Of a stretch of 64,000 nt of DNA, positions 47,705-57,064 are shown piece by piece. The notes beneath the pieces are model-generated. The model was not told the origin of the DNA. It was given only the letters and a program-made list of their open reading frames with translations, and ran no database searches. A program made the translations under genes and the position numbers. The stretch covers positions 186,001-250,000 of the forward strand of contig JAKPOP010000001.1 of assembly GCA_029547805.1 (NCBI GenBank). The letters are read 5' to 3'. Source of the DNA: Deltaproteobacteria bacterium (GTDB taxonomy: Bacteria > Myxococcota_A > UBA9042 > DTJE01). The number at the start of each line of letters is the position of its first letter. The first letter of the stretch is position 1.

Positions 47705-48748
47705 GTGTTGGAGTACCTGACCGGCAACATCCTCGATGCGGACGCCGAGGCCCTGGTCAACTCTGTCAACTGCGTCGGGGTCATGGGTCGAGGCATCGCA
47801 CGCCAGTTCAAAGAGGCATGGCCCGACAACTTCCGGGCCTACGCCGACGCCTGCCGGCGAGGGGAAGTCCAGCCAGGCAGGATGTTCGTGTTCGAAACGG
47901 GACGACTCACGAACCCCCGTTACATCATGAACTTCCCGACGAAGCGCCATTGGCGCGGCAAGTCGCGTCTGGAGGATATCGAGGCGGGACTGCGCGCGCT
48001 GAAGGAGGAGATTCGCCGCCGGGGCATCCGTTCCATCGCGATACCGCCACTGGGTGCCGGCCTTGGTGGGCTCGATTGGGGGGTGGTCCGCAGTCGGATC
48101 GAACAGGCATTGGGGGACCTGGGCGACGTGAGGGTGATCGTCTTCGAGCCGACCGAGACGACACCGCTTCCTCGCAGCGTGCGCCGTGGCGAGGTCCCGA
48201 CGATGACCACTGGCCGGGCCGCCCTGGTGGGGCTGATGGACCTGTATCGGCGCGCATTGCTCGACCCATTCGTTTCGCTGCTGGAAGTCCACAAACTGCT
48301 GTATTTCATGCAGGAATCCGGTGAACCTCTGCGGCTGCGTTTCCTGAAGGGCCCCTACGGTCCCTACGCCGAAAACCTGCGACATGTCCTGCACGTCATC
48401 GAGGGGCACTACATCTCGGGCTACGGGAACGGGGGCGACCAACCGTACAAACCCCTGGAACTCCTGCCTGGGGCCGTGGAGGACGCCAGGCGCGTCCTTG
48501 AGGCGCACCCCGAGATCGCTCTGCGGTTCGAGCGTGTCCGCGAACTCGTGGAAGGCTTCGAATCCCCGCATGGTCTGGAACTGCTCGCGACGGTTCACTG
48601 GATCGCCACGCGCGACAGGCCGGAAACGGAAGACGACCTGGTCGCCCGTTTCTACGCCTGGCACGACCGCAAGCGACAGTTCAGCCGGCGACAGGTCCTG
48701 CGGGCGCTTGAGGTCTTGAGACAGAAGGGCTGGGTCCAGTTCACATAA
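47705..48748 (+). CDS. darG: DarG-type macrodomain antitoxin (ADP-ribosyl-thymidine glycohydrolase)
   Basis: 347 residues. N-terminal macrodomain (~1-155) with GNILDADAEALVNSVNCVGVMGRGIA and IPPLGAGLGGLDWG, the ADP-ribose binding loops, then a C-terminal domain (~170-347) that in DarG binds and blocks DarT. The macrodomain removes ADP-ribose from DNA. The start is GTG 47705 with GGGAGGTG six bases upstream. It is a full-length two-domain form, which argues for an intact toxin-antitoxin module. It ends 11 bases before the methylase gene. Confidence 0.95.
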   Translation: MLEYLTGNILDADAEALVNSVNCVGVMGRGIARQFKEAWPDNFRAYADACRRGEVQPGRMFVFETGRLTNPRYIMNFPTKRHWRGKSRLEDIEAGLRALKEEIRRRGIRSIAIPPLGAGLGGLDWGVVRSRIEQALGDLGDVRVIVFEPTETTPLPRSVRRGEVPTMTTGRAALVGLMDLYRRALLDPFVSLLEVHKLLYFMQESGEPLRLRFLKGPYGPYAENLRHVLHVIEGHYISGYGNGGDQPYKPLELLPGAVEDARRVLEAHPEIALRFERVRELVEGFESPHGLELLATVHWIATRDRPETEDDLVARFYAWHDRKRQFSRRQVLRALEVLRQKGWVQFT

Positions 48749-48759
48749 ATGGGGTCTTG

Positions 48760-51615
48760 ATGGGTACCGCAAAGAAACTGATCGAAGTCGCCATGCCGCT
48801 GCCGGAGGTCAACGACGCCTCGGCGTATGACAAGATGCCCGGGATCGGGCCGCACCCGAAGGGGATCCACCAGTGGTGGGCCAGGTTGCCGCTGCCAGTG
48901 GCCCGGGCCGTCCTGTTCGCGTCCGTGGTGGACGACCCTTCGAGCCACCCGGACCGGTTCCCGACCGAGGAGACCCAGGAGCGGGAACGGGAGCGGCTGT
49001 TCGGGGTCATCCGGCGGATAATGCAACCGAGGCTCCACGAGCACGAAGAGGTCTATGCCGAGGCCCGGGCCGAGATGCTCCGGCACTGCGGCGGGGCCTT
49101 GCCCCCGGTCCTGGACCCCTTCGCGGGCGGGGGATCGATCCCGCTCGAGGCCGCGCGCCTCGGGTTCGAGGCCCACGCGGGCGACCTGAACCCGGTGGCG
49201 CTGCTGCTGAACCGATGCAACCTGGAGGTGGTGCCTCGCTGGACGGATTGGCCTGCCGTGAACCCGCAGGACCGGGGCCGCATCGGCGGCACGGGCCAGG
49301 TTCGTGGCTTGACCGGCCTCGCCGCCGACGTCCGGTACTACGGCCGCGTGGTCCTGGAGCGGGCCCGGCAGCGCATCGGGCTTCTCTATCCGCCGGTCCG
49401 GGTGACCGAGGCGATGGCCTCGGAGCACCCGCACCTCCTGGGGCTCGTGGGCAAGGAACTGCCGGTCATCGCCTGGATCTGGGCCCGGACCGTGGCGAGC
49501 CCGAACCCCGCGGCCCGGGGGGCGCATGTGCCGCTGATGAGCACCTTCTGGCTGTCGAGCAAGAAGGGGGGCAGGGCATACCTGGAGCCGGTGGTGGACC
49601 GGGCGGCGGGGACGTGGCGCTTCCGGGTGCGCACGGGGGCGCCCGAGGACCGCGACGCAGTGAAGGCGGGGACCAAGACCGGGCGCGCGCAATTCCGTTG
49701 CCTCCTGACCGGCGACCCGATCACCGACGACTACATCAAGGAGCAGGGCAAGGCGGGCCGGATGGACGCGCGCCTGGTGGCCATCGTGGCCGATGTGGGC
49801 CGGGGTCGGGCCTACCTGCCGGCCACCGCCGAGCACGAGGCTGTCGTCCGGCAGGCTGAGCCGGGGTGGAGGCCGGAGGGGGATATTCCCACGAAGTTGA
49901 CCGGTGGCACATGCGCGCTCTACGGCCTGAGCAGTCTGGGAGACATCTTCACCCCCCGTCAGTTGACCGCGATGGTGACGCTCTCGGACCTGGTGCGGGA
50001 GGTTCCGGCGGACGTGCGGCGGGACGCGCTGGCTGCGGGGCTCTCCGAGACCGATGCCGACGCCTACACCACCGCCGTCGCCACCTTCCTGGCCCTGGCC
50101 CTGGACCGCTGCGCGGATTTCAACAACTCCCTGTGCAGGTGGACACCTGGCAATCAGAAGATCATGAACCTTTTTGGCCGACAGGCCATCCCGATGGTCT
50201 GGGACTTCGGCGAAGCCAATCTGCTAGGCGACTCGGTTGGGGCCCTGATCACCTGCGCCGACTACGTGGCCGAATGCGTCGAGACGGTCTCGTCTCAGGA
50301 CCAGGGCCACGCTTGCCCCCTCGACGCCGCGCAGCCCTGGGACGGCCTCCGGAACATCCTTGTCTCCACGGACCCGCCCTACTACGACAACATCGGCTAC
50401 GCGGCCCTGTCGGACTTCTTCTACGTGTGGCTTCGGCGCACCATCGGGGACCTCCACCCCGACCTCTTCGGCACGATCCTGGTGCCCAAGGGCCCCGAAC
50501 TGGTGGCCGCGCCCGAGCGCTTCGATGGCGACAAGCGCCGGGCCAGGGAGCACTTCGAGCAGGGCTTCCGGCGGGCCTTCGCGGCCCTGCGGGACAGGAT
50601 GGACCCGCGTTTTCCGCTGACCGTCTATTACGCCTTCAAGCAGGACGACGAGGAGGCTGGGAGCGCGGGCGTCTCGCCTGCCGAGGGAGAAGAATGCGAC
50701 CAAGAGGGTCGCGCTCCCAGGATTGACCTCACCACGGGCTGGGAGACCATGCTGAATGCCCTGATCGAGACCGGCTTTCAGGTCACGGCCACCTGGCCGG
50801 TCCGGGCGTCGCAGAAGTGGCGGATGAACGCCATGGAGGCAAACGCCCTGGCGTCTTACATCGTCATCGCCTGCCGCCCTCGCCCAGAGGATGCCCCCCA
50901 GACCGATCGCCGCTCCTTCGTGGCCGAGTTGCGACGCGACCTTCCCTCGGCCCTCCGGCGTCTCCAGCAGGGGAACATTGCCCCGGTGGACTTCGCGCAG
51001 GCCGCCATCGGCCCCGGCATGGCCATCTATTCCCGCTACAGCCGGATCCTGGAGGCGAGCGGCAGGCCCATGACCGTGCGCACGGCCCTCGGGCTCATCA
51101 ACCAGACCCTCACTGAGGTCCTCTCGGAGCAGGAGGACGACTTCGATGCGGACACCCGCTGGGCCATCGCCTGGTACGACCAGAACGGCTTCGATCCGGG
51201 CGAGTTCGGTCAGGCCGAGGTCCTGTCGAAGGCCAAGGTCACCAGCGTCGCCGGACTCGTGACCGCCGGGGTGGTGGAATCGCGCGGCGGGAAGGTGCGG
51301 CTGCTTCGGCCCGAGGAGTTGCCGAAGGACTGGGACCCGAGCACGGACCGGCGCTTCACGATCTGGGAGGCGACGCACCACCTGCTGCGCCTCTACTGGC
51401 ATGAACAGGCAGGTGACCGGGCGACCGGCGACCTGTTGAGGCGCCTCGGCCCTCTCGGGGACCTGGCGAGGGACCTGGCCTATCGCCTCTTCGCCATCGC
51501 CGAACGCAGGGGCCGCTCAGCCGATGCCCAGGGGTACAATGCCCTGGTCATGGGCTGGCCGGAGGTCACTCGGCTTGCAAAGGAGGCCCCCGTGCAGGAG
51601 CAGACCCTTCTGTGA
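48760..51615 (+). CDS. DUF1156 DNA methylase (HMA methylase)
   Basis: 951 residues. Opens with the DUF1156 pattern (IEVAMPLPEVN ... HQWWARLPLPVARAVLFAS). Methyltransferase motif I is DPFAGGGS (119-126) and motif IV is DPPY (538-541), the catalytic motif of N6-adenine/N4-cytosine methylases; a long insertion separates them, as in large DUF1156 proteins. It presumably marks host DNA so that the helicase and ATPase spare it. Residues ~633-655 derive from a palindromic repeat inserted in the gene (50657-50720). ATG 48760 follows GGGG; TTG 48757 is the alternative. Confidence 0.92.
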   Translation: MGTAKKLIEVAMPLPEVNDASAYDKMPGIGPHPKGIHQWWARLPLPVARAVLFASVVDDPSSHPDRFPTEETQERERERLFGVIRRIMQPRLHEHEEVYAEARAEMLRHCGGALPPVLDPFAGGGSIPLEAARLGFEAHAGDLNPVALLLNRCNLEVVPRWTDWPAVNPQDRGRIGGTGQVRGLTGLAADVRYYGRVVLERARQRIGLLYPPVRVTEAMASEHPHLLGLVGKELPVIAWIWARTVASPNPAARGAHVPLMSTFWLSSKKGGRAYLEPVVDRAAGTWRFRVRTGAPEDRDAVKAGTKTGRAQFRCLLTGDPITDDYIKEQGKAGRMDARLVAIVADVGRGRAYLPATAEHEAVVRQAEPGWRPEGDIPTKLTGGTCALYGLSSLGDIFTPRQLTAMVTLSDLVREVPADVRRDALAAGLSETDADAYTTAVATFLALALDRCADFNNSLCRWTPGNQKIMNLFGRQAIPMVWDFGEANLLGDSVGALITCADYVAECVETVSSQDQGHACPLDAAQPWDGLRNILVSTDPPYYDNIGYAALSDFFYVWLRRTIGDLHPDLFGTILVPKGPELVAAPERFDGDKRRAREHFEQGFRRAFAALRDRMDPRFPLTVYYAFKQDDEEAGSAGVSPAEGEECDQEGRAPRIDLTTGWETMLNALIETGFQVTATWPVRASQKWRMNAMEANALASYIVIACRPRPEDAPQTDRRSFVAELRRDLPSALRRLQQGNIAPVDFAQAAIGPGMAIYSRYSRILEASGRPMTVRTALGLINQTLTEVLSEQEDDFDADTRWAIAWYDQNGFDPGEFGQAEVLSKAKVTSVAGLVTAGVVESRGGKVRLLRPEELPKDWDPSTDRRFTIWEATHHLLRLYWHEQAGDRATGDLLRRLGPLGDLARDLAYRLFAIAERRGRSADAQGYNALVMGWPEVTRLAKEAPVQEQTLL
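50657..50720. repeat. 64-bp palindromic-ended element inserted inside the methylase gene
   Basis: Exact 11-bp terminal inverted repeats CTGGGAGCGCG (50657-50667) and CGCGCTCCCAG (50710-50720) enclose a 42-bp interior. It is read through in frame as a segment beginning AGSAGVSPA and ending EGRAPRI, a pair of strings familiar from small repeats scattered in other GC-rich genomes. No second copy was found in this window. It sits in a hydrophilic loop between AFKQDDEE and TTGWETM. Confidence 0.7.
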
Positions 51616-51625
51616 GGAGTGAACG

Positions 51626-54600
51626 ATGTCGATGACCAATCACGAGCGCGTGGGCAAGGCGCTGGATTTGCTTCGGGCCGGCCTTGCGCCCTTCGTGGAG
51701 CGGGAGTTCCGCGATGCCTTCGGCGACGACATGCCGGCCGAGGTTGCCCGGTTCCTGGACGACGACCGCCTGAACATGGGGCGCCCGGCCGGGGAGTGGG
51801 ACGTGGCGGCCCTCCTCAAGGTGATGTGGGAGTCCTGGAACGAGGTCTTCCGCAGGACGCTCGGGTTCGCGGAGCGAAGCCTCGTGTCCGAGTTGCGGGG
51901 CTGGCGCAACCGGTGGGCCCATCAGGAGGCGTTTTCGAGCGACGACGCGGACCGGGCCCTGGACTCGGCCGAGCGGTTGCTCACGGCCGTGTCCGCGCCC
52001 CAGGCGGAGGAGGTCCACCGGATCAAGATGGACCTCCGGCGGCTCGTGTTCGATGAACAGGTGCGCGCCGAGAGGCGGCGGCTCGGGGGATCGCTCATCG
52101 GGGCGGGGGCGGCCGGGGCGCTCAGACCCTGGCGCGAGGTTGCCGTCCCGCACCCGGACGTGCGCAGCGGTCGCTACCAGCAGGCGGAGTTCGCGGCGGA
52201 CCTGTGGCAGGTCCATCTGGGTGAGGGGAGCGACGAGTACCGCGACCCGGTGGAGTTCTTCCGCCGGACCTACCTCACCGACAGCCTCGGGCACCTGCTG
52301 ACCACGGCGGTCGCAAGGTTGTCCGGTGCAGGCGGCGACCCCGTCGTGCAACTTCAGACCAACTTCGGCGGCGGCAAGACCCACTCGATGCTCGCGCTGT
52401 ATCACCTGTTTTCCGGGCATCCCCCGACGGCCCTGCCCGGTGTCGAGACCGTGATGAGGGCCGCGGGCGTGGCGGCCTTGCCTGCGGTCCGCCGGGTGGT
52501 GCTGGTGGGCAACCGCCTGTCGCCGGGCAACCCCGTGCAAAAGTCGGACGGCACCGTCGTGCGCACGCTGTGGGGCGAGTTGGCGTGGCAGGTCGGCGGG
52601 CGGGAGGCGTACGATCGCATCCGGGCCGATGACGAGCGCGCGACGAGCCCCGGGGACCGGCTGCGCGAGATATTCAGGGATTACGGGCCGTGCCTGGTGT
52701 TGATTGACGAGTGGGTGGCCTACGCGCGGCAACTCCACGACGCTTCCGACCTCCCGGGCGGCTCCTTCGAGACCCAGTTCACCTTTGCCCAGGCATTGAC
52801 CGAATCGGCCCGCGCCGTGTCGAACTGCCTGGTGGTGGTGAGCCTGCCGGCGTCGGAGCAGGCCGCATCGCCCCACGCCCGGACCGAGGACGAGGAGGTG
52901 GGCGGGCTCCGGGGCCGCGAGGCGCTGGACCGGCTGCGCAACGTGATCGGTCGTGTGGAGTCTTCCTGGCGGCCCGCCTCCGCCGAGGAGAGTTTCGAGA
53001 TCGTGCGGCGACGGCTCTTCGAGCCGTTTTCGGACCCGGAACAGTTCACGGCGCGGGACGTGGTGGCCTTGGCATTCGCGGACCTGTACCGGGCGCAGCG
53101 CGGGGAGTTCCCGCCCGAGTGTTGCGAGGCGGGCTATGAACAGCGCCTCAAGGCCGCCTATCCCATCCACCCCGAGGTCTTCGACCGCCTGTACGGCGAC
53201 TGGTCCACGCTGCTCACGTTCCAGCGCACGCGCGGGGTCTTGCGCCTGATGGCCTCGGTGATCCACAGCCTGTGGGACAAGGGCGACCGGAGTCCGTTGA
53301 TCCTCCCGAGCAGCATTCCGATGGACGACCCGCGGGTGCAGTTCGAGATCACGCGCTATCTGTCGGACAACTGGGTGCCGGTGATCGAGAAGGACGTGGA
53401 CGGCCCGGGGTCGCTGCCGGTCCGCCTCGATGCCGAGGTGGATAATCTGGGACGGTATTCGGCGTGCCGGAGGGTCGCGCGCACGGTCTATTTCGGGTCC
53501 GCGCCTGTGACCGGGGCGGCCCACCGGGGGCTCGAGGACCGTCGGGTGCGGCTCGGCTGCGTGATGCCGGGGGAGTCGCCGGCCAACTTCGGGGATGCCT
53601 TGCGGCGGCTCGCGGCCGCGGCGACCTACCTGTACCAGGACGGCAATCGCTACTGGTATGCCACGCAGCCCACGGTGACGAAACTGGCCGAGGACCGGGC
53701 GGAGCAACTGCGGCGCGAGCCGGACAAGGTGGCCCGGGAGGTGGAGCGCAGGGTCAGGCAGGACGTGCGCCAGGCCGGCGACTTCAGTCGGGTCCACCCG
53801 TTTCCGCAAGGCAACGCCGATGTCCCGGACGACCTCGAGGCGAGGCTGGTGGTCCTGGACACGTCCGCTCCGCACGCGCGGGGCGATGACCACAGTGCAG
53901 CCTTGCGCCGGGCGCGGGACCTCCTGGATTCGCGGGGAGGCGCGCCGCGTATCTATCGGAATACCTTGGTTTTTCTGACGGCAGATCAGGCGAGGCTTCA
54001 GGACCTCGAGGCCGCGGTGCGTCTGTATCTGGCCTGGGATTCCATCCTGGGTGATCGCGAGGCCCTGAACCTCGCCCCCCAGCAGGTCCGGCAGGCCGAG
54101 ACGCAGCGGCAGGCCGCGGACCACATGGTGACGGCGCGCCTGCCCGAGACCTACATGTGGCTCCTGGTCCCGGTCCAGGTGGACCCGAATGCGGAGGTGA
54201 CCTGGCAGGCCTTGCGGCTGCAAGGGGGGGAAGGGCTTGCGGTGCGGGCGAGCAAGTGTCTGCGAAAAGACGAGTTGCTGCTCGTGTCCTTCGCAGGCAC
54301 GCGGCTGCGCATGGAACTGGACCGCGTGCCGCTGTGGCGTGGGGACCACGTGGAGGTCCGGCAACTGATCGAGGACTTCGCACGTTATCTCTATCTGCCG
54401 CGGCTGAAAGGCCCGGACGCGCTCCGAGCCGCCATCCGCGATGGGGTGGGCCTGATCACGTGGGGGCAGGACTCCTTCGCCTACGCCGATTTCTACGACG
54501 AGTCCTCGAGGCGCTACCGGGGGCTCAGGGGTGGGCAGGCCCTGGATCACATTTTGGAGACAGGACTGGTGGTCAAGCCCGATGTGGCGCGCCGCCAGAT

Positions 54601-54952
54601 GGACCAGGAGGAGGATTCGGGCGGCCGAAGGGGTGCCCAAGGGACTGGAGGCAGCCAGGGGCAGGGTGGGGGTACGAGCGGATCCGGCCAACAGACAGGC
54701 GTGTCCGAGGTCCAGGCTCCCCATCGCTTTCACGGGAGTGTGCGCCTTGACCCTGTTCGGGCCGGTGCCGACGCGGGCCGGGTCGTCCAGGAGGTGCTGG
54801 CGCACCTGGTCGGAAGTCCGGACACCAACGTCTGCGTGACCCTTGAAATCGAGGCCACCTCGCCGAGAGGCTTCAGGGAAGACGTCGTGCGCATCGTGAC
54901 CGAGAATGCCCGAACGCTGCGATTCACGGTCCAGGGCTTCGAAAGGGAATAG
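51626..54952 (+). CDS. Swt1/HEPN-DUF499 AAA+-like ATPase (HMA ATPase)
   Basis: 1108 residues. N-terminal helical domain (~1-150) of the Swt1-HEPN type with RNRWAH (R94...H99), the Rx4-6H RNase signature. The DUF499 ATPase follows, with Walker A NFGGGKTH (246-253, K251) and Walker B LVLIDEW (D361, E362). The C-terminal part (~990-1040) is a Gly/Ser/Gln-rich linker, then a ~80-residue domain. DUF499 ATPases occur with DUF1156 methylases and helicases in phage-defence loci. GAGGAG seven bases before the ATG and a 10-base gap to the methylase place it last in the operon. Confidence 0.9.
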   Translation: MSMTNHERVGKALDLLRAGLAPFVEREFRDAFGDDMPAEVARFLDDDRLNMGRPAGEWDVAALLKVMWESWNEVFRRTLGFAERSLVSELRGWRNRWAHQEAFSSDDADRALDSAERLLTAVSAPQAEEVHRIKMDLRRLVFDEQVRAERRRLGGSLIGAGAAGALRPWREVAVPHPDVRSGRYQQAEFAADLWQVHLGEGSDEYRDPVEFFRRTYLTDSLGHLLTTAVARLSGAGGDPVVQLQTNFGGGKTHSMLALYHLFSGHPPTALPGVETVMRAAGVAALPAVRRVVLVGNRLSPGNPVQKSDGTVVRTLWGELAWQVGGREAYDRIRADDERATSPGDRLREIFRDYGPCLVLIDEWVAYARQLHDASDLPGGSFETQFTFAQALTESARAVSNCLVVVSLPASEQAASPHARTEDEEVGGLRGREALDRLRNVIGRVESSWRPASAEESFEIVRRRLFEPFSDPEQFTARDVVALAFADLYRAQRGEFPPECCEAGYEQRLKAAYPIHPEVFDRLYGDWSTLLTFQRTRGVLRLMASVIHSLWDKGDRSPLILPSSIPMDDPRVQFEITRYLSDNWVPVIEKDVDGPGSLPVRLDAEVDNLGRYSACRRVARTVYFGSAPVTGAAHRGLEDRRVRLGCVMPGESPANFGDALRRLAAAATYLYQDGNRYWYATQPTVTKLAEDRAEQLRREPDKVAREVERRVRQDVRQAGDFSRVHPFPQGNADVPDDLEARLVVLDTSAPHARGDDHSAALRRARDLLDSRGGAPRIYRNTLVFLTADQARLQDLEAAVRLYLAWDSILGDREALNLAPQQVRQAETQRQAADHMVTARLPETYMWLLVPVQVDPNAEVTWQALRLQGGEGLAVRASKCLRKDELLLVSFAGTRLRMELDRVPLWRGDHVEVRQLIEDFARYLYLPRLKGPDALRAAIRDGVGLITWGQDSFAYADFYDESSRRYRGLRGGQALDHILETGLVVKPDVARRQMDQEEDSGGRRGAQGTGGSQGQGGGTSGSGQQTGVSEVQAPHRFHGSVRLDPVRAGADAGRVVQEVLAHLVGSPDTNVCVTLEIEATSPRGFREDVVRIVTENARTLRFTVQGFERE

Positions 54953-55254
54953 AAGGCGGACCTCCCCTGCACATGGCCGACGAGGAGGGGGCCCTGATGG
55001 AAGGCCTGGCCATTCCAAACAGATGGCAGAGGGGGCTTCCCACGGTCCGAGTGCTCCGGCCCTTCTCCAATCGTCCCGAGTCCTCTCGAACCTCCGCCAT
55101 CGGGGAGATGACCCAGAATGGGGGTTCCGGAAACCGGGTGCAGACCAGGGCCAGTCCCTGACCAGCAAACGGGGTGCAGGACGCCGGGACGCCACCGGCC
55201 GGTGCTAGACTTCGGCCGTTGTGACGCGGCCTTGCGGCCCCGCTCGCCCTGGAG
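54953..55254. other. Gene-free stretch between the defence operon and ccsA
   Basis: 302 bases with no convincing coding signal. It contains a TAGACT -10-like box at 55206-55211 in the context GCTAGACTTCGG, which is the probable promoter of ccsA. No terminator hairpin with a T-run was seen after the defence operon. Confidence 0.4.
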
Positions 55255-56040
55255 GTGACCGTGGTCCCGACCCTTCCCGACGGCGCCGGGCCGCTGCTGA
55301 TGGCGCCCTTCCGGGTGGCCCTGGGCCTGCTGGGCCTGTCCCTGGGAGCGTCCCTGGTGCGCCCCGCCTGGGGCCGCGGGCCGGCGGCACTGGCCGCCGT
55401 TGCGCTGCTGGCCGGCCTGGCGATCCGGGGTCACTGCATCGCCTTCCTGCCCCTGACCAACAAGTTCGAGTCCTTTTCCGCCGCCGCCCTGGGCGTCGCC
55501 ACGGCCGCCGTGCTGGCCTGGCGCCCGACCCGGGCCTTCGGCGCCTTTGCAACGGCCGTCGCCGCCGCCTTCCTGGCCGCGGCCCTGTCCTTCCCCAAGG
55601 CCCTGGCCTACCCGCCCCCCCTGATGCACACGGTCTGGTACTTCCTCCACGTGCCCCTGTCCTTCCTGGCCTACGGGGTCTGGACCATCGCTGCCGGCGC
55701 GGCCCTGGCATGGGCCCTTGAGGGCCGGGACCCCGCCTGGCTCCCCCGCATCCACCGCCTGGCCCTCCAGGGCCTGGGTCTCTGGTCTGCCTCCATGATC
55801 TGCGGCGGCGTCTGGGGCGTGCTGGCCTGGGGGGCCTACTTCCTGTGGGATCCCAAGGTCATCTGGTCCGTGATCCTCTGGTTTCATTACGCCACCTTCG
55901 TGCACGTCCGTCTGACCCCGTCGTTGCGCAGCCGCCCCTGGGTCGGCCCCGTCATGGCGGGCCTGGGCTTCCTCTTCGTCCTGGTGGCCTACGTCGGCAC
56001 GTCCTTCTTCTTCGGGAGGTCCAGTCATGCCTTCGGCTAG
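55255..56040 (+). CDS. ccsA: Cytochrome c maturation protein, CcsA/ResC family
   Basis: 261 residues, about seven to eight transmembrane helices. Contains the tryptophan-rich heme-handling motif WGVLAWGAYFLWDPK in the loop after helix five to six and conserved His residues (MHTVWYFLHVPLSF; WFHYATF) that ligate heme in CcsA. CcsA with CcsB/ResB exports heme and joins it to apocytochromes (System II). The start is uncertain: GTG 55255 gives this frame, while GTG 55261 is better placed after GGAGG. The 3' end overlaps the ResB-like gene by 14 bases. Confidence 0.9.
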   Translation: MTVVPTLPDGAGPLLMAPFRVALGLLGLSLGASLVRPAWGRGPAALAAVALLAGLAIRGHCIAFLPLTNKFESFSAAALGVATAAVLAWRPTRAFGAFATAVAAAFLAAALSFPKALAYPPPLMHTVWYFLHVPLSFLAYGVWTIAAGAALAWALEGRDPAWLPRIHRLALQGLGLWSASMICGGVWGVLAWGAYFLWDPKVIWSVILWFHYATFVHVRLTPSLRSRPWVGPVMAGLGFLFVLVAYVGTSFFFGRSSHAFG

Positions 56041-56773
56041 GCGCGTCCTGCAGGTCGTGAGGTCCCAGGGCTTCGGCGTCGTGATGGGCCTGTCCACCGT
56101 GGTGCTGCTGGCAGTGGGGTCGGTCGTGCTGGTCATCACCGCCGAGGGCGCCTCGGCCGCGGTGGCCCTGGATGACGTGACGGCCTTCTTCCGGTCCCCG
56201 TCCCCCTGGCACCTCTGGCTCTACCTGCTCTTGCCGGTGCTGGCGCTTTACGGCCTCTCGACGCTGCTGGCCACCTGGGACTCGGTGCTGGACGCCTGGC
56301 GGGCGGGCCGTCGGCGCCCCTCGGCCTACGCCCCCGCCCTGATCCATGTGGCCTTTCTGGGGATGCTGCTGGCCCACGGGGTGGGGGGCTTCCTGGGGGC
56401 CGAACACGGCGTGGTGCGGGTGGGCCCCTGGTGGACCGACCTCCCCGGCGGCCGCCAGGCCCGGGCCCTGGACGTGCAGGTGGACGCCCACCCCGACGGC
56501 AGTCCCCGGCAGGTCACCGCCACGCTGGAGGTCCGGGACCCCGACGGGACCACCGATCGACGCGAGGTGGCCTACAACCGTCCCCTCATCGACGGCCTGG
56601 GCCGCGACCTGCTGCTGCTGGTCCGGGCGGTGCAGATGCCGGGGGGCCAGGGCGGCGCGCTGGTGCCCGTGGTCGTGCTGAGGGCCCGCCATGCCCCGGG
56701 GAACCCCTGGGCGCTGGCCTCGGCGGTGCTCCTGGGGCTGGGCCTGCTGGCCATGGGGCGGCGCTGGGGGTGA
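56027..56773 (+). CDS. ResB/CcsB-like cytochrome c maturation protein (short form)
   Basis: 248 residues. Two N-terminal hydrophobic segments (~17-38, ~65-85), a third near 105-125, a periplasmic beta-rich region (~130-215) and a final helix at the C-terminus. The order fits ResB/CcsB, but the protein is well under half the length of typical ResB and lacks a long periplasmic domain. Assignment rests mainly on tight overlap with ccsA and the helix pattern. It probably completes a minimal System II heme-ligation complex. Confidence 0.7.
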   Translation: MPSARRVLQVVRSQGFGVVMGLSTVVLLAVGSVVLVITAEGASAAVALDDVTAFFRSPSPWHLWLYLLLPVLALYGLSTLLATWDSVLDAWRAGRRRPSAYAPALIHVAFLGMLLAHGVGGFLGAEHGVVRVGPWWTDLPGGRQARALDVQVDAHPDGSPRQVTATLEVRDPDGTTDRREVAYNRPLIDGLGRDLLLLVRAVQMPGGQGGALVPVVVLRARHAPGNPWALASAVLLGLGLLAMGRRWG

Positions 56774-57033
56774 CGCCTGTCGCCCGAAGGGGATGACCCG
56801 GCGGATGCGGCCTGTGCAGGTCATGGCCCACCGGCACGGCGACGTTCCTGCACGGCACGCCCGATTCCGGTCGCCGCCCCACGTCCTGATCGAGGCCGTG
56901 GCCTGCCGACTTGCCGCCGACGACCTTCCGGTCCTCATCCAGGGGAGGGGATGGGTGCTTTCGCCCAGGCCCACCGTGTGAACCCCACGGGATCGCTCGG
57001 GCCTGGCGCCCCGGGGCCACCCCGGATCGGTGG

Positions 57034-57039
57034 TATCAT
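57034..57039 (+). promoter_or_regulatory. -10-like box TATCAT for the pab operon
   Basis: TATCAT (five of six consensus) 26 bases before GTG 57065, in the 291-bp gap after the ResB-like gene, which holds no gene that I can support. AGGAG lies between the box and the start. Confidence 0.4.
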
Positions 57040-57064
57040 CCCCTCGCTTGGCCAGGAGTCGGCC

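Noticed and set aside
54600-54720. Gly/Gln/Ser-rich repeat-like stretch in the DUF499 gene
   Set aside because: Low-complexity linker within a continuous reading frame; no exact repeat unit or mobile-element end.
56774-57064. Short frames in the ResB-pabA gap
   Set aside because: All are arginine/proline-rich shadows without ribosome sites; only the -10-like box at 57034 is supportable.
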